A stretch of 40,208 nucleotides of DNA from CAZLQR01 sp964404095 (GTDB taxonomy: Bacteria > Patescibacteriota > Microgenomatia > UBA1406 > GWC2-37-13), in NCBI GenBank assembly GCA_964404095.1, contig CAYOIN010000009.1, positions 1 to 40,208 on the forward strand, in the 5' to 3' direction. The notes beneath the pieces were generated by a model that was not told the DNA's origin, searched no databases, and saw only the letters and a program-made list of their open reading frames with translations. Numbering within the stretch: the stretch's first letter is position 1; each line of letters begins with the position of its first letter. Of this stretch, positions 24,776 through 32,505 are shown one piece after another. Both the position numbers and the translations under genes were made by a program.

Positions 24776-25597
24776 ATGAAAAACCAATCGTTACCAATAC
24801 TGCTGACAGTCGTAGTTTTCGGAGCGTTGACGAGCGTGCTGTACCTCTTCATTCTTCTGTTGAACTCGTTTACTGCGAAGGATATCGTTCTTCAGTTGCG
24901 ATGGGGCGATGTCCTCGTTGGTCTCACGATCTATCTCAAGACGTCTGTCGACTTCGCACTGATCATCGGAAACCTCATGAGCGTATACGATGGAGTAAAG
25001 AACAGAATCTCGATCGAGATAGGAACCGCATTTGGAAATGCGCTCGGAACGCTCATTGTACTTGGTATCTGGAACTTCTTTCGTGAGGTAGAGTGGTTGC
25101 TTGCGCTCATGATCTTTATTGCTGCTCTCGTATTATTCCGGCTTGCGCAGGATGGGTTCGAGCATGTGCATGAGTGGGATGCGAAGTATCCACAATGGTT
25201 CAAAATGCTCACCAACTGGCTTGAGGGGAGCGTTACCCGTCTGAACGCATTCATCGATCCTGTTCTGAAATATATCGTGCCACACGCGCGTATGAAGCCA
25301 AAAAAAGGACTGGGTTTTGTCGGCCTCTTTGTTGCGTCATTCACAATACCATTTATTCTCGGACTCGACGATTTTGCAGGGTATGTGCCGTTGTTCTCGA
25401 TCGTTAACGTGTTTGGATTCGCGACCGGAGTATTTCTTGGGCATATGGCCTTGAATATGGCGCTATTCATTAGTCCAAAACGCACAATCACAGCGGTGAA
25501 GAACCCATTAATCTCGTTTGCCGGAAGCATTGTCTTTATCGGTCTTGCAATCTGGGGATTCTGGGAGGTCTACAGAATACTTCTTGGAGTGCATTAG
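24776..25597 (+). CDS. Polytopic membrane protein, possible LysE/MntP/CadD-like transporter
   Basis: Seen: 273 aa with six to seven hydrophobic segments and an apparent internal duplication: TSVDFALIIGNLM in the first half and LGLDDFAGYVPLF in the second, each followed by a Gly-rich membrane helix (FGNALGTLIVLGIW; FATGVFLGHMALNM). A mid-protein soluble loop has WDAKYPQWFKMLTNW. The acidic residue in each repeat recalls two-repeat ion exporters of the LysE/MntP/CadD/TerC type, but I cannot assign a family. It is last in the unit behind a cation ATPase, so ion homeostasis is a reasonable inference. Its stop abuts the opposing gene with no gap. Confidence 0.65.
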   Translation: MKNQSLPILLTVVVFGALTSVLYLFILLLNSFTAKDIVLQLRWGDVLVGLTIYLKTSVDFALIIGNLMSVYDGVKNRISIEIGTAFGNALGTLIVLGIWNFFREVEWLLALMIFIAALVLFRLAQDGFEHVHEWDAKYPQWFKMLTNWLEGSVTRLNAFIDPVLKYIVPHARMKPKKGLGFVGLFVASFTIPFILGLDDFAGYVPLFSIVNVFGFATGVFLGHMALNMALFISPKRTITAVKNPLISFAGSIVFIGLAIWGFWEVYRILLGVH

Positions 25598-26113
25598 TTA
25601 CCGGCGCTCGCCGGGATGTCGGTGAAGAGCTTCCTGCCAACGTCGGTGCGTTTCCCGGGCAGACCGAAGTGTAGCTTCGCGGCCATTTGGAAAGATTTCC
25701 CGTTCTTCATGAGGAAGATCGCTCCAGGTAAGTCCACGCTTAAGAAAATGAGCCTCTGCATGTCCGGCTACCTCATGGTCACCGAGTGGAAGCTCCACTG
25801 CCTGGGTAACCACACCCTCACCGGTATACATGCGAATAGCTTCCAGCTGCTCGGGAGTTACGTTATACAGCACTCCATCCACAGTCTCTCCACGTTGATG
25901 AATAAGAACACGAGTTTTGTAATCTTCGGGGAACATAGGCATTCTCAAATGAGAGTTTATTTCATCTCCGGTTACAGTTCCCAATGTGCAGTCGCGAGCT
26001 TGCATAACATGCCCGGTAGGCGCAGATCCAAGAAGTGTAGTCATAACCTCTCGATCGGCAAGTGCCCCGGTGGCAAAATAGGTTGTCGGTCGAGTAGCTG
26101 AAGGATGATTCAT
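25598..26113 (-). CDS. Gamma-glutamylcyclotransferase-like protein, paralog 1
   Basis: Seen in 171 aa: YFATGALADREVMTTLLGSAP at the N-terminus corresponds to the YGxL substrate loop of the GGCT/AIG2 fold, RDCTLGTVTGDEI follows, and DGVLYNVTPEQLEAIRMYTGEG matches the GxLY...L..l..yEG core with a candidate catalytic Glu in YTGEG. A charged C-terminal tail (RSARETHRRWQEALHRHPGERR) is extra. The real substrate is unknown. It is a diverged tandem paralog of the next gene upstream and is transcribed from its own TTGACA-16-TAGAAT promoter. Confidence 0.75.
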   Translation of the reverse strand: MNHPSATRPTTYFATGALADREVMTTLLGSAPTGHVMQARDCTLGTVTGDEINSHLRMPMFPEDYKTRVLIHQRGETVDGVLYNVTPEQLEAIRMYTGEGVVTQAVELPLGDHEVAGHAEAHFLKRGLTWSDLPHEEREIFPNGREATLRSARETHRRWQEALHRHPGERR

Positions 26114-26124
26114 AGGAAAGACCT

Positions 26125-26152
26125 ATTCTAGCAAGTTGAAGAACCCTGTCAA
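26125..26152 (-). promoter_or_regulatory. Promoter of GGCT-like paralog 1
   Basis: Minus strand TTGACA (26152-26147), 16 bp, TAGAAT (26130-26125), 11 nt before the ATG. Lies in the 49-nt gap between the two paralogs. Confidence 0.65.
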
Positions 26153-26162
26153 GAGTATTGTG

Positions 26163-26762
26163 TTATCGACGAGCTTGAGAAGGGAGGGTTGGGGAGCCTT
26201 CCATTCCTTGTCGATTTCCTTCTCTGTGTTGTCTTGTCAGCCGTGCAGCCTTGAGATATGCTTGAATTTCAAGAAACGGAAATGGGATTTCTTCCTGAGC
26301 ACGTATACCTTCTCTACTCCTAAACCTAACAGGAGTGATAGGAAAACCATCTCTAAATTGATGGACGATCGGTGCATTTTTTTGGTGACCGAATCCCTCA
26401 AGATGAGCATCGGTCAGTACATGTCGAAGCATGAATCGATTAATCAGGTCAATCTCCTCAGGAGATAACCCAGTGACGAGTCTCGCCGAAGCGACAGAGT
26501 AATCGGAAGGATGGGCTGCGTAGATTTTTGCCTCTGGAGAGAAAGGAACATCGTTGGGAAGTCTCAGTCCCCTTGACTCAATATGTTGCTGTAATTGTTG
26601 TCCCGTGACGTATCCAAGCTCGTAGCCTTGCACTTCCACTACGCGTGACTTCCACATCGGAGGGCTTTGCCAACCGAGCAATGCATTTAATACACTATTT
26701 TCCTTCAAAGGTCCGAAAACGAGACACTGAGAGATAGGGTGTTTTGAGGATGATCTAACCAT
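26163..26762 (-). CDS. Gamma-glutamylcyclotransferase-like protein, paralog 2
   Basis: Seen in 199 aa: LVFGPLKENSVLNALLGWQSPP and ELGYVTGQQLQQHI align with FATGALADREVMTTLLGSAP and TLGTVTGDEINSHL of paralog 1, and SPEEIDLINRFMLRHVL corresponds to TPEQLEAIRMYTGEGVV. The Tyr of the substrate loop and the EG pair are not conserved, so catalysis is doubtful. The C-terminal tail is basic and longer. The start ATG 26762 lies 5 nt after TATAAT; an in-frame TTG two codons earlier sits in that box. Confidence 0.65.
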   Translation of the reverse strand: MVRSSSKHPISQCLVFGPLKENSVLNALLGWQSPPMWKSRVVEVQGYELGYVTGQQLQQHIESRGLRLPNDVPFSPEAKIYAAHPSDYSVASARLVTGLSPEEIDLINRFMLRHVLTDAHLEGFGHQKNAPIVHQFRDGFPITPVRFRSREGIRAQEEIPFPFLEIQAYLKAARLTRQHREGNRQGMEGSPTLPSQARR

Positions 26763-26767
26763 GCTCA

Positions 26768-26773
26768 ATTATA
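26768..26773 (-). promoter_or_regulatory. -10 box of GGCT-like paralog 2
   Basis: Minus strand TATAAT (26773-26768), 5 nt (TGAGC) before the ATG, in the 30-nt gap after transketolase. No clear -35. Confidence 0.5.
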
Positions 26774-26792
26774 CACTATAGGACAACGATCT

Positions 26793-28682
26793 TCAATCGG
26801 AGTTCGGTTCAGAGATGAGGTGTTTTATCGCTGCGACAATCGCCGATGCGTTGATCTCTTGATACTGAAGGTTCTGCTCGGGGCTACCAGAATGGGGTGT
26901 ATTTCGAACGCACAGATGAGTGAAACGGGGATTTCGACCTTGGTTTGCGGTCGCTGCTAATACCGCCTCCCCAATTCCACCAGCGGGATAGTGATCTTCG
27001 ACCACGATCATAGGGAGTGAGGCAAATCGAGCAAGGGTAGTAAGATCGATTGGTTTGATTGAGTAAAGATCGATCACCGCAACCTCAACGCCCTCAGTCT
27101 TGAGATGATCATACGCCTTGAGTGCCTCATGCAGGGTAATACCGGCTGTCACGATCACAGCTCGATCGCCTGCAGAGCTACGCAGAACATTGGACCCCCC
27201 AATTGTGAACGATTGAACCTCTTCGCTGGAGTAGAGTACCGGCAATGCCGCCCGTGTTGCACGAAGGTAGGTGATTCCTTTTTGGTGAAGCGCGAGTGAA
27301 GCGAGTTTCTTCATCGCGTTTGCATCTGAGGGATAGAGGACGGTGCTATGGAGAAGTGACCGGAACATCGCAATGTCCTCCAGGCCCATCTGCGACGAGC
27401 CATCCTCGCCGATCGACACTCCCGCATGTGAGCCACAGGTGACAAGCTGTGCATAGAAATACTGACCAATTCGAAGCTGATCGAAGGATCGGCTGAGGAA
27501 CGCTGCAAAACTCGAAATATACGGTTTGAAACCGACTTTGGATAATCCCAAAGCCACAGATACCATATTTTGCTCTGCGATGTACATTTCGAAGAATCGC
27601 TCGGGATAGTTTTTCTTGAATTTTTCGGCATAGGTTGAGTTCGAGACCTCTGCATCAAGCACAACGATCGAACGATCGTGAGCTCCGAGCTCAACCAATG
27701 CATCACCATATGCCTCACGGGTAGCCATGTTGTCGTGTAGTTCATAGCCTGAAAGGTGAGCTGTGACAGGGCTCAGACCAGATATCGCCACGCTTTCGTT
27801 CCCAACCGACCCCACTGGTGGCAGTGACAGTGTCGCTGAATGGATTTCTGCAGTAGATCCAAGCTCATTGAGCGCTGCTTCAAGTTTGTCTTTTGGAACC
27901 GGTTTTCCGTGCCAACCCTCCTTGTTCTCTAAGAACGATACCCCTTTACCTTTCACTGTTTTTGCGATGAAGATTGTTGGTTTCTGTTGCGCGCCAATAT
28001 TCGCGCTATAGGCTTTAATAATTTCATCGAGCTGATGACCATCCTGGATGATCACGGTGTGCCACCCAAAGGCATCAAACCGCTTGGCGTAGGTGTTCAG
28101 ATCCCAACCAACCATTGTTTCTCCGCGCTGACCTAGCCGATTCACATCGAGAACTGCGGTGAGGTTGGTTGCATTATATTTTGCAGCCAGCTGTGCCGCC
28201 TCCCAGACCTGTCCTTCCGCGACTTCACTGTCGCCCATGAGTACAAAAACACGAGGTAGTTCAGCGATGTTCCGGTGGTGTAGTCGCAGTCCAAGCGCCA
28301 TCCCCAGACCAATCGAGAGTCCTTGGCCTAACGAACCGGTCTCAACGTCGTGGTAGGGGAATAATGGAGTTGGGTGGCCTTCCAAGCGAGAATATGCATC
28401 ACGGAGCTTCATCAGATCTTCCTCGGTGAGCGCCCCTGCGACCCGGTACAGAGCGTACAGCAGTGGGGCAGCATGTCCTTTTGATAGGATGAATCGATCG
28501 TTTCGCAGATCATGTGGTTTTGCGATATCTTGTCGGAAATATCCACCAAAAAAGAGTGTTGCGATAAGCTCAACTGCCGAGAGTGATGAGGTTGGGTGTC
28601 CAGATCCCGCATGCGTTGTTGCGGTGAGGATGTCTGACCTGATCGTTCTACACAAAGATTCGAGATTCGATAGTTGGTCCAT
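26793..28682 (-). CDS. tkt: Transketolase
   Basis: Thiamine-diphosphate enzyme that moves two-carbon units between sugar phosphates in the pentose phosphate pathway. Seen in 629 aa: SGHPTSSLSAVE, ILSKGHAAPLLYALY, EGHPTPLFPYHDVETGSLGQGLSIGLGMAL, the TPP/Mg motif MGDSEVAEGQVWEAAQLAAKYN, then the pyrimidine-domain AEQNMVSVALGLS (catalytic Glu), HAGVSIGEDGSSQMGLEDIAMFR, and the C-terminal domain PMIVVEDHYPAGGIGEAVLAA. The start ATG 28682 is 6 nt after TATACT and matches the family start; the open frame continues upstream for 35 codons across the promoter. N- and C-halves are in one chain. Confidence 0.95.
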   Translation of the reverse strand: MDQLSNLESLCRTIRSDILTATTHAGSGHPTSSLSAVELIATLFFGGYFRQDIAKPHDLRNDRFILSKGHAAPLLYALYRVAGALTEEDLMKLRDAYSRLEGHPTPLFPYHDVETGSLGQGLSIGLGMALGLRLHHRNIAELPRVFVLMGDSEVAEGQVWEAAQLAAKYNATNLTAVLDVNRLGQRGETMVGWDLNTYAKRFDAFGWHTVIIQDGHQLDEIIKAYSANIGAQQKPTIFIAKTVKGKGVSFLENKEGWHGKPVPKDKLEAALNELGSTAEIHSATLSLPPVGSVGNESVAISGLSPVTAHLSGYELHDNMATREAYGDALVELGAHDRSIVVLDAEVSNSTYAEKFKKNYPERFFEMYIAEQNMVSVALGLSKVGFKPYISSFAAFLSRSFDQLRIGQYFYAQLVTCGSHAGVSIGEDGSSQMGLEDIAMFRSLLHSTVLYPSDANAMKKLASLALHQKGITYLRATRAALPVLYSSEEVQSFTIGGSNVLRSSAGDRAVIVTAGITLHEALKAYDHLKTEGVEVAVIDLYSIKPIDLTTLARFASLPMIVVEDHYPAGGIGEAVLAATANQGRNPRFTHLCVRNTPHSGSPEQNLQYQEINASAIVAAIKHLISEPNSD

Positions 28683-28688
28683 AAAATT

Positions 28689-28715
28689 AGTATACAGCGT
28701 GCGATGGGGTATAAT
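28689..28715. promoter_or_regulatory. Divergent promoters of tkt and the GGDEF gene
   Basis: Minus strand TATACT (28694-28689) ends 6 nt before the tkt ATG, and plus strand TATAAT (28710-28715) ends 6 nt before the GGDEF ATG. The two start codons are 39 nt apart, so the polymerase sites overlap and both mRNAs should be leaderless. Confidence 0.6.
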
Positions 28716-28721
28716 GAAACC

Positions 28722-29519
28722 ATGCCAGAAGGACAGGAGATTCCACTTGTAAAACCGACCAAACACCCCGACCTCGTACGAAAGCATATGGGAGAGGGGT
28801 TGTTAGAACCAATGGCACGGAAGTTTACCGCACTTAAACTCCTTCTCGATCGTTCGCGAGGAAGAGTTGCCGGTCTTGATAAAGAGGTAAAACAACTTGA
28901 GGCGGAAATGGTTATAGATCCTTTGACCATGGCATATACCAAACAATACTTCAATAAGCAACTTGCAGCCGCGTTTTCACTGATTCAAAGAGAGATTGTG
29001 CCAAACCCTGCAGGAAGGGCTGTTCGTGCAAAGGAAGATGCTCATCAGATAGGAGTGTTGATGTTTGATTTAGACAACTTTAAATCGGTGAATGATGAGT
29101 ATGGTCATCCCGAAGGGGACAGAGTCTTGAAGGAGTTTTCGGAAACCATGCGCTTCTTAATCCGACAGGAAGATGTGTTTGCCCGTTTAGGAGGCGAGGA
29201 GTTCGGTTTGATAATTCGAGAAACTGAGCAGTTAAGGCCTGATTATGTTGCACGATTGGCAGAGCGATTTCGTGATTCGGTGAGTCGACGTGTCTATGTT
29301 GGCTCAGGAGATCAGTTAAAGCCAGTCACGGTGAGTATAGGAATGACGCTCTATCCGAACGGTTCGCCAATCAATAGCCCTGAGGATCTCATTTCGTACG
29401 CAGATAAAGCGCTGTATAAAGCGAAGGAAGGCGGAAGGAATCAGGTGGTGAAGTTTACTGGGGTAAACGAGCAGGGTGAACCTCAGTTCTCAAGGGTTGA
29501 TGTGTCGCCCAATGGCTGA
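28722..29519 (+). CDS. GGDEF-domain diguanylate cyclase
   Basis: Makes the second messenger c-di-GMP from two GTP. Seen in 265 aa: an N-terminal helical stretch (about residues 30-62, LLDRSRGRVAGLDKEVKQLEAEM) that could be a dimerising coiled coil, then a full GGDEF domain: IDPLTMAYTKQYFNKQL, LMFDLDNFKSVNDEYGHPEGDRVL, the active loop GGEEF at 157-161, and VSIGMTLYPNG. An RxxD product-inhibition site (R148-D151) lies five residues before the loop. No sensor or membrane domain, so it looks cytosolic. The first ATG of the longer frame, 16 codons upstream, lies across the promoter. Its 3' end overlaps acs by 37 nt. Confidence 0.92.
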   Translation: MPEGQEIPLVKPTKHPDLVRKHMGEGLLEPMARKFTALKLLLDRSRGRVAGLDKEVKQLEAEMVIDPLTMAYTKQYFNKQLAAAFSLIQREIVPNPAGRAVRAKEDAHQIGVLMFDLDNFKSVNDEYGHPEGDRVLKEFSETMRFLIRQEDVFARLGGEEFGLIIRETEQLRPDYVARLAERFRDSVSRRVYVGSGDQLKPVTVSIGMTLYPNGSPINSPEDLISYADKALYKAKEGGRNQVVKFTGVNEQGEPQFSRVDVSPNG

Positions 29520-31351
29520 CCAAGCTCCTGCGCCTTCAGCACTCTTCGCATGATCTTCCCACTTCGTGTTTTCGGAAGGGAGGGCACAAACTCAATCTCA
29601 TCTGGAGTTGCGATGGGGCCGATCATCTCGCGAACCTTCTTTTTCAGCTCCGCCTCGAGCTCATCTGTAGGATTCTGGCCAACCTTGAGAATTACAAACG
29701 CCTTAATTGACTCTCCCTTGATCTCATGTGGCTTTCCAATTACCGCCGCCTCTGCTACTGCAGGATGAGCCACAAATGCGCTCTCAAGCTCTGCGGAACC
29801 AAAGCGATAGCCAGACACCTTCAGTACATCGTCATTGCGACCCAAAATCCAGAAGTACCCATCTGTATCAATCTTCGCGGTGTCGCCGGTGAAGTAGACG
29901 TTCGGGATCTCACCCCAGTACGACGTCCTGTACTTTTCTTGATTCTTATAGATGTCCTTCATCATTGCCGGCCATGGGTGTTTGATGACGAGGAAGCCCT
30001 GTTCATTTCGTGGAACCGGCTTTCCATCATGATCGACAACATCGAGCTCAAGTCCTGGGAATGGTTTAAAGCAGGAACCGGGCTTGAGCGGCACCGATGG
30101 GAGTGGAGAAAGGACATGCATCCCGGTCTCGGTCTGCCACCAGGTATCCATGATCGGACATTGATCTTTACCGATGACATGATGAAACCACTTCCATGCT
30201 TCTGGATTGATTGGTTCACCGACACTACCGAGAATCTGGATATGACTGAGGTCGAATTTGTTTGGCCATTCTTCGCCAAACTTCATCAGCGCACGAACTG
30301 CGGTTGGGGTGGTATAAAACTTCGTAACGCGATACTTAGCAAGAAGCGACCACCACTTTCCGGGATCGGGAAAGTCAGGAGGTCCCTCATAGACGAAGCT
30401 GGTTACCCCATTGATAAACGGCGAGTAGACAATGTAGCTGTGGCCGGTAATCCACCCTGGATCGGCCGTGCACCAGTAGATATCATCTGGCTGAAGGTTG
30501 AAGATCCATTTCAGTGTAATGTATACGCCGACCATGTAGCCACCATGACTATGGAGAATCCCTTTTGGCTTACCGGTGCTTCCTGAGGTATAGAGAATGA
30601 ACAATGGATCCTCTGCATCCATTATTTCAGTCGAGCACATCGTGTCCTGTCTTTCGACTACTTCATCCCACCAGAGATCGCGACCTTCCTTCATAGTGAC
30701 CGGATTTCCACTGCGTTTCACCACCAACATATGCTCAACCGAAGGCGCCCCCGCTACTGCATCGTCGACGGTTTTTTTCGTGTCAACGAGCTTTTCTCGA
30801 AAGTGATAACCATCTGCCGTGATGATAACCTTTGACTCTGCCTCAAGAACGCGATTCTTCAGTGCATCGGTTGAGAAGCCTGAATAGACAACGGTATGAA
30901 CTGCGCCAATCTTTGCGCATGCAAGCATGCTGATGGTCTGTTCCGGTAGACGGGGAAGATATATACTCACCCGATCTCCTTTGCGAACACCGAGCGATTT
31001 GAGCGCGTTGGCGCATTTACAGACCTCTTCGTGGAGTTGTTGATAGGTAAAGGTGCGCGTCGCGCCATCCTGTCCCTCCCAGATCAATGCTTGTTTATCT
31101 CGATTACCATTTTTAAGATGTCGATCGAGTGCATTGTTTACAATATTGCACTGTGCTCCTTTATACCAGTGCGCGTAGGGATACTGCCAGTCGAGAACCT
31201 TATCCCAGTGTTTGAACCAGTTAAGTTCTTTGGCGATGTTTTCCCAGAATGCTTCAGGGTTTGCGATAGAGTCTGCATGGAGTTGTTCATAGTCTTTAAC
31301 GTACGAATGCTCAACGAGAGTGGAAGAAGGTCGCACTACTGGATCATCCAT
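29483..31351 (-). CDS. acs: Acetyl-CoA synthetase (AMP-forming)
   Basis: Converts acetate, ATP and CoA to acetyl-CoA via acetyl-AMP. Seen in 622 aa, close to the usual 640-650: YKGAQCNIVNNALDRH, the P-loop ILYTSGSTGKPKGILHSHGGY, DTWWQTETGMHV, YFTGDTAKIDTDGYFWILGRNDDVLKVSGYR (hinge Asp), and the C-terminal PKTRSGKIMRR with the acetylatable lysine K599. The ALxxGxxxGDxxR-type order and the WxTG type of pocket fit Acs rather than a medium-chain ligase. A CATAAT box 7 nt upstream supports the start. Convergent with the GGDEF gene. Confidence 0.95.
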   Translation of the reverse strand: MDDPVVRPSSTLVEHSYVKDYEQLHADSIANPEAFWENIAKELNWFKHWDKVLDWQYPYAHWYKGAQCNIVNNALDRHLKNGNRDKQALIWEGQDGATRTFTYQQLHEEVCKCANALKSLGVRKGDRVSIYLPRLPEQTISMLACAKIGAVHTVVYSGFSTDALKNRVLEAESKVIITADGYHFREKLVDTKKTVDDAVAGAPSVEHMLVVKRSGNPVTMKEGRDLWWDEVVERQDTMCSTEIMDAEDPLFILYTSGSTGKPKGILHSHGGYMVGVYITLKWIFNLQPDDIYWCTADPGWITGHSYIVYSPFINGVTSFVYEGPPDFPDPGKWWSLLAKYRVTKFYTTPTAVRALMKFGEEWPNKFDLSHIQILGSVGEPINPEAWKWFHHVIGKDQCPIMDTWWQTETGMHVLSPLPSVPLKPGSCFKPFPGLELDVVDHDGKPVPRNEQGFLVIKHPWPAMMKDIYKNQEKYRTSYWGEIPNVYFTGDTAKIDTDGYFWILGRNDDVLKVSGYRFGSAELESAFVAHPAVAEAAVIGKPHEIKGESIKAFVILKVGQNPTDELEAELKKKVREMIGPIATPDEIEFVPSLPKTRSGKIMRRVLKAQELGQPLGDTSTLEN

Positions 31352-31358
31352 TTCATCT

Positions 31359-31388
31359 ATTATGCAGAAGAACGAGAAGGAAAAGCAA
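31359..31388 (-). promoter_or_regulatory. Promoter of acs
   Basis: Minus strand TTGCTT (31388-31383), 18 bp, CATAAT (31364-31359), 7 nt before the ATG, sitting in the 41-nt gap after tyrS. Confidence 0.5.
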
Positions 31389-31392
31389 GGGC

Positions 31393-32472
31393 TTATCGGG
31401 TTACCTGAAATGATTTCACCTGCTCGAGGAGACGTTTTGCTTCGACATTTTTCTCAAAATGCTCTCGTACTGGTTGGAGTAGTTTATCAAGCTCTGACGC
31501 GACAGAAACTTTAAGATCCTGTGGGTGAATTTCTTTTGCAGCGAACTTTTGTTCGAGTTCCTCATATGACGAAACGGTTAGATTGCCGCCGAACTTCTCC
31601 GGTCGTTCGATGGTAAGAGCGGGAAGCGCTTCAAACAAAATATACTTACAGTACTCAAGGACCGGATTGTCCTTTACCTCACCCTCCAGACACCATGCCT
31701 TATTTATCTTCCGATTGATGTCATCGGTAGTATCGGTCATGAAGATGGCAGAGTCGGGATTCGACTTCGACATTTTGAGCTCGATAGTCCTCTTTACCTT
31801 ATCCTCGGTTTCGTTTGTTGGTTTACCAAGCCCCATCAGCATATGATGGCTCACTACTACCGGCTTCCAGTACCCAAGCTGTGGGCCTATTTCACGCGCC
31901 AGCATGTTTAGTTTACGTTGATCCATTCCGAGCTGAGTAATCTTTGCTCCGAGCATGAAGATATCGGCAACCTGCATGCAGGAGTAGATGATATTTGCTC
32001 CGGTGAGGTTGTCGAGCGATTCATCGCGACCCATCATCTCTGCGGTGCGAACAAACCTCCCAAGTGCATTTGATTTTCCGACCTGTACCACGAGTTTCCA
32101 GTAGTCGGGGTTTTTTGCCATATCCGATGCCCAGTGGAACTCAACCTTACTCATGTCCATTCCACAGGCCTTCCAGACCTCTATGAAGTACTTTCCCACG
32201 GTCTGAATCCTCTGAAGATCACCACCCATTTTATTGTTTGCGAGCGCGTGCCAGTCTGCAACCCACATCTTGAAGCGAACGCCCGCCTTGGTCATCTTGT
32301 TTACGTTGATGGCGCGAAGAAGGCCTTGTGCGATGTGAATTTGGCCCGAAGGTTCGAATCCATCGTAGGCAACGAGTTCCTCCCCAGAGTCGAGGAGTGC
32401 CTTAAGTTCATCTTCCTTGATAATCTCCTCACCAACCTGTTGAATGAGGGCGAGTCGTTCATCGGTGGTCAT
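31393..32472 (-). CDS. tyrS: Tyrosyl-tRNA synthetase, archaeal/eukaryotic type
   Basis: Charges tRNA-Tyr. Seen in 359 aa: AYDGFEPSGQIHIAQG, where the class I HIGH is HIAQ (H46-Q49); MWVADWHALANNKMGGDLQRIQTVGKYFIEVWKACGM; MQVADIFMLGAKITQLGMDQRKLNMLARE; KMSKS at 233-237; and a C-terminus RPEKFGGNLTVSSYEELEQKF...HPQDLKVSVASELDKLLQPVREHF. This order and the lack of an S4 domain match the archaeal/eukaryotic TyrRS, not the bacterial TyrRS (about 420 aa with S4). The HIAQ and NNKMGGDL stretches look closest to plant/protist enzymes as I remember them. Divergent from trpS across a 33-nt gap. Confidence 0.92.
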   Translation of the reverse strand: MTTDERLALIQQVGEEIIKEDELKALLDSGEELVAYDGFEPSGQIHIAQGLLRAINVNKMTKAGVRFKMWVADWHALANNKMGGDLQRIQTVGKYFIEVWKACGMDMSKVEFHWASDMAKNPDYWKLVVQVGKSNALGRFVRTAEMMGRDESLDNLTGANIIYSCMQVADIFMLGAKITQLGMDQRKLNMLAREIGPQLGYWKPVVVSHHMLMGLGKPTNETEDKVKRTIELKMSKSNPDSAIFMTDTTDDINRKINKAWCLEGEVKDNPVLEYCKYILFEALPALTIERPEKFGGNLTVSSYEELEQKFAAKEIHPQDLKVSVASELDKLLQPVREHFEKNVEAKRLLEQVKSFQVTR

Positions 32473-32480
32473 ACCGATCC

Positions 32481-32495
32481 ATTATACGATATAAT
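32481..32495. promoter_or_regulatory. Back-to-back -10 boxes of tyrS and trpS
   Basis: ATTATA-CGA-TATAAT is a perfect inverted repeat. It reads as TATAAT on the minus strand 8 nt before tyrS and TATAAT on the plus strand 10 nt before trpS. Only 3 bp separate the boxes, so polymerase cannot occupy both sites at once. Confidence 0.65.
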
Positions 32496-32505
32496 TCAGA
32501 TCAGT

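Noticed and set aside
26764..26773. DnaA-box-like TTATACACT
   Set aside because: Single imperfect match, and it coincides with the TATAAT box of the GGCT-like gene.
32134..32505. N-terminal extension of TrpRS by about 120 residues
   Set aside because: It is the antisense of tyrS; the family start and the promoter set the start at 32506.
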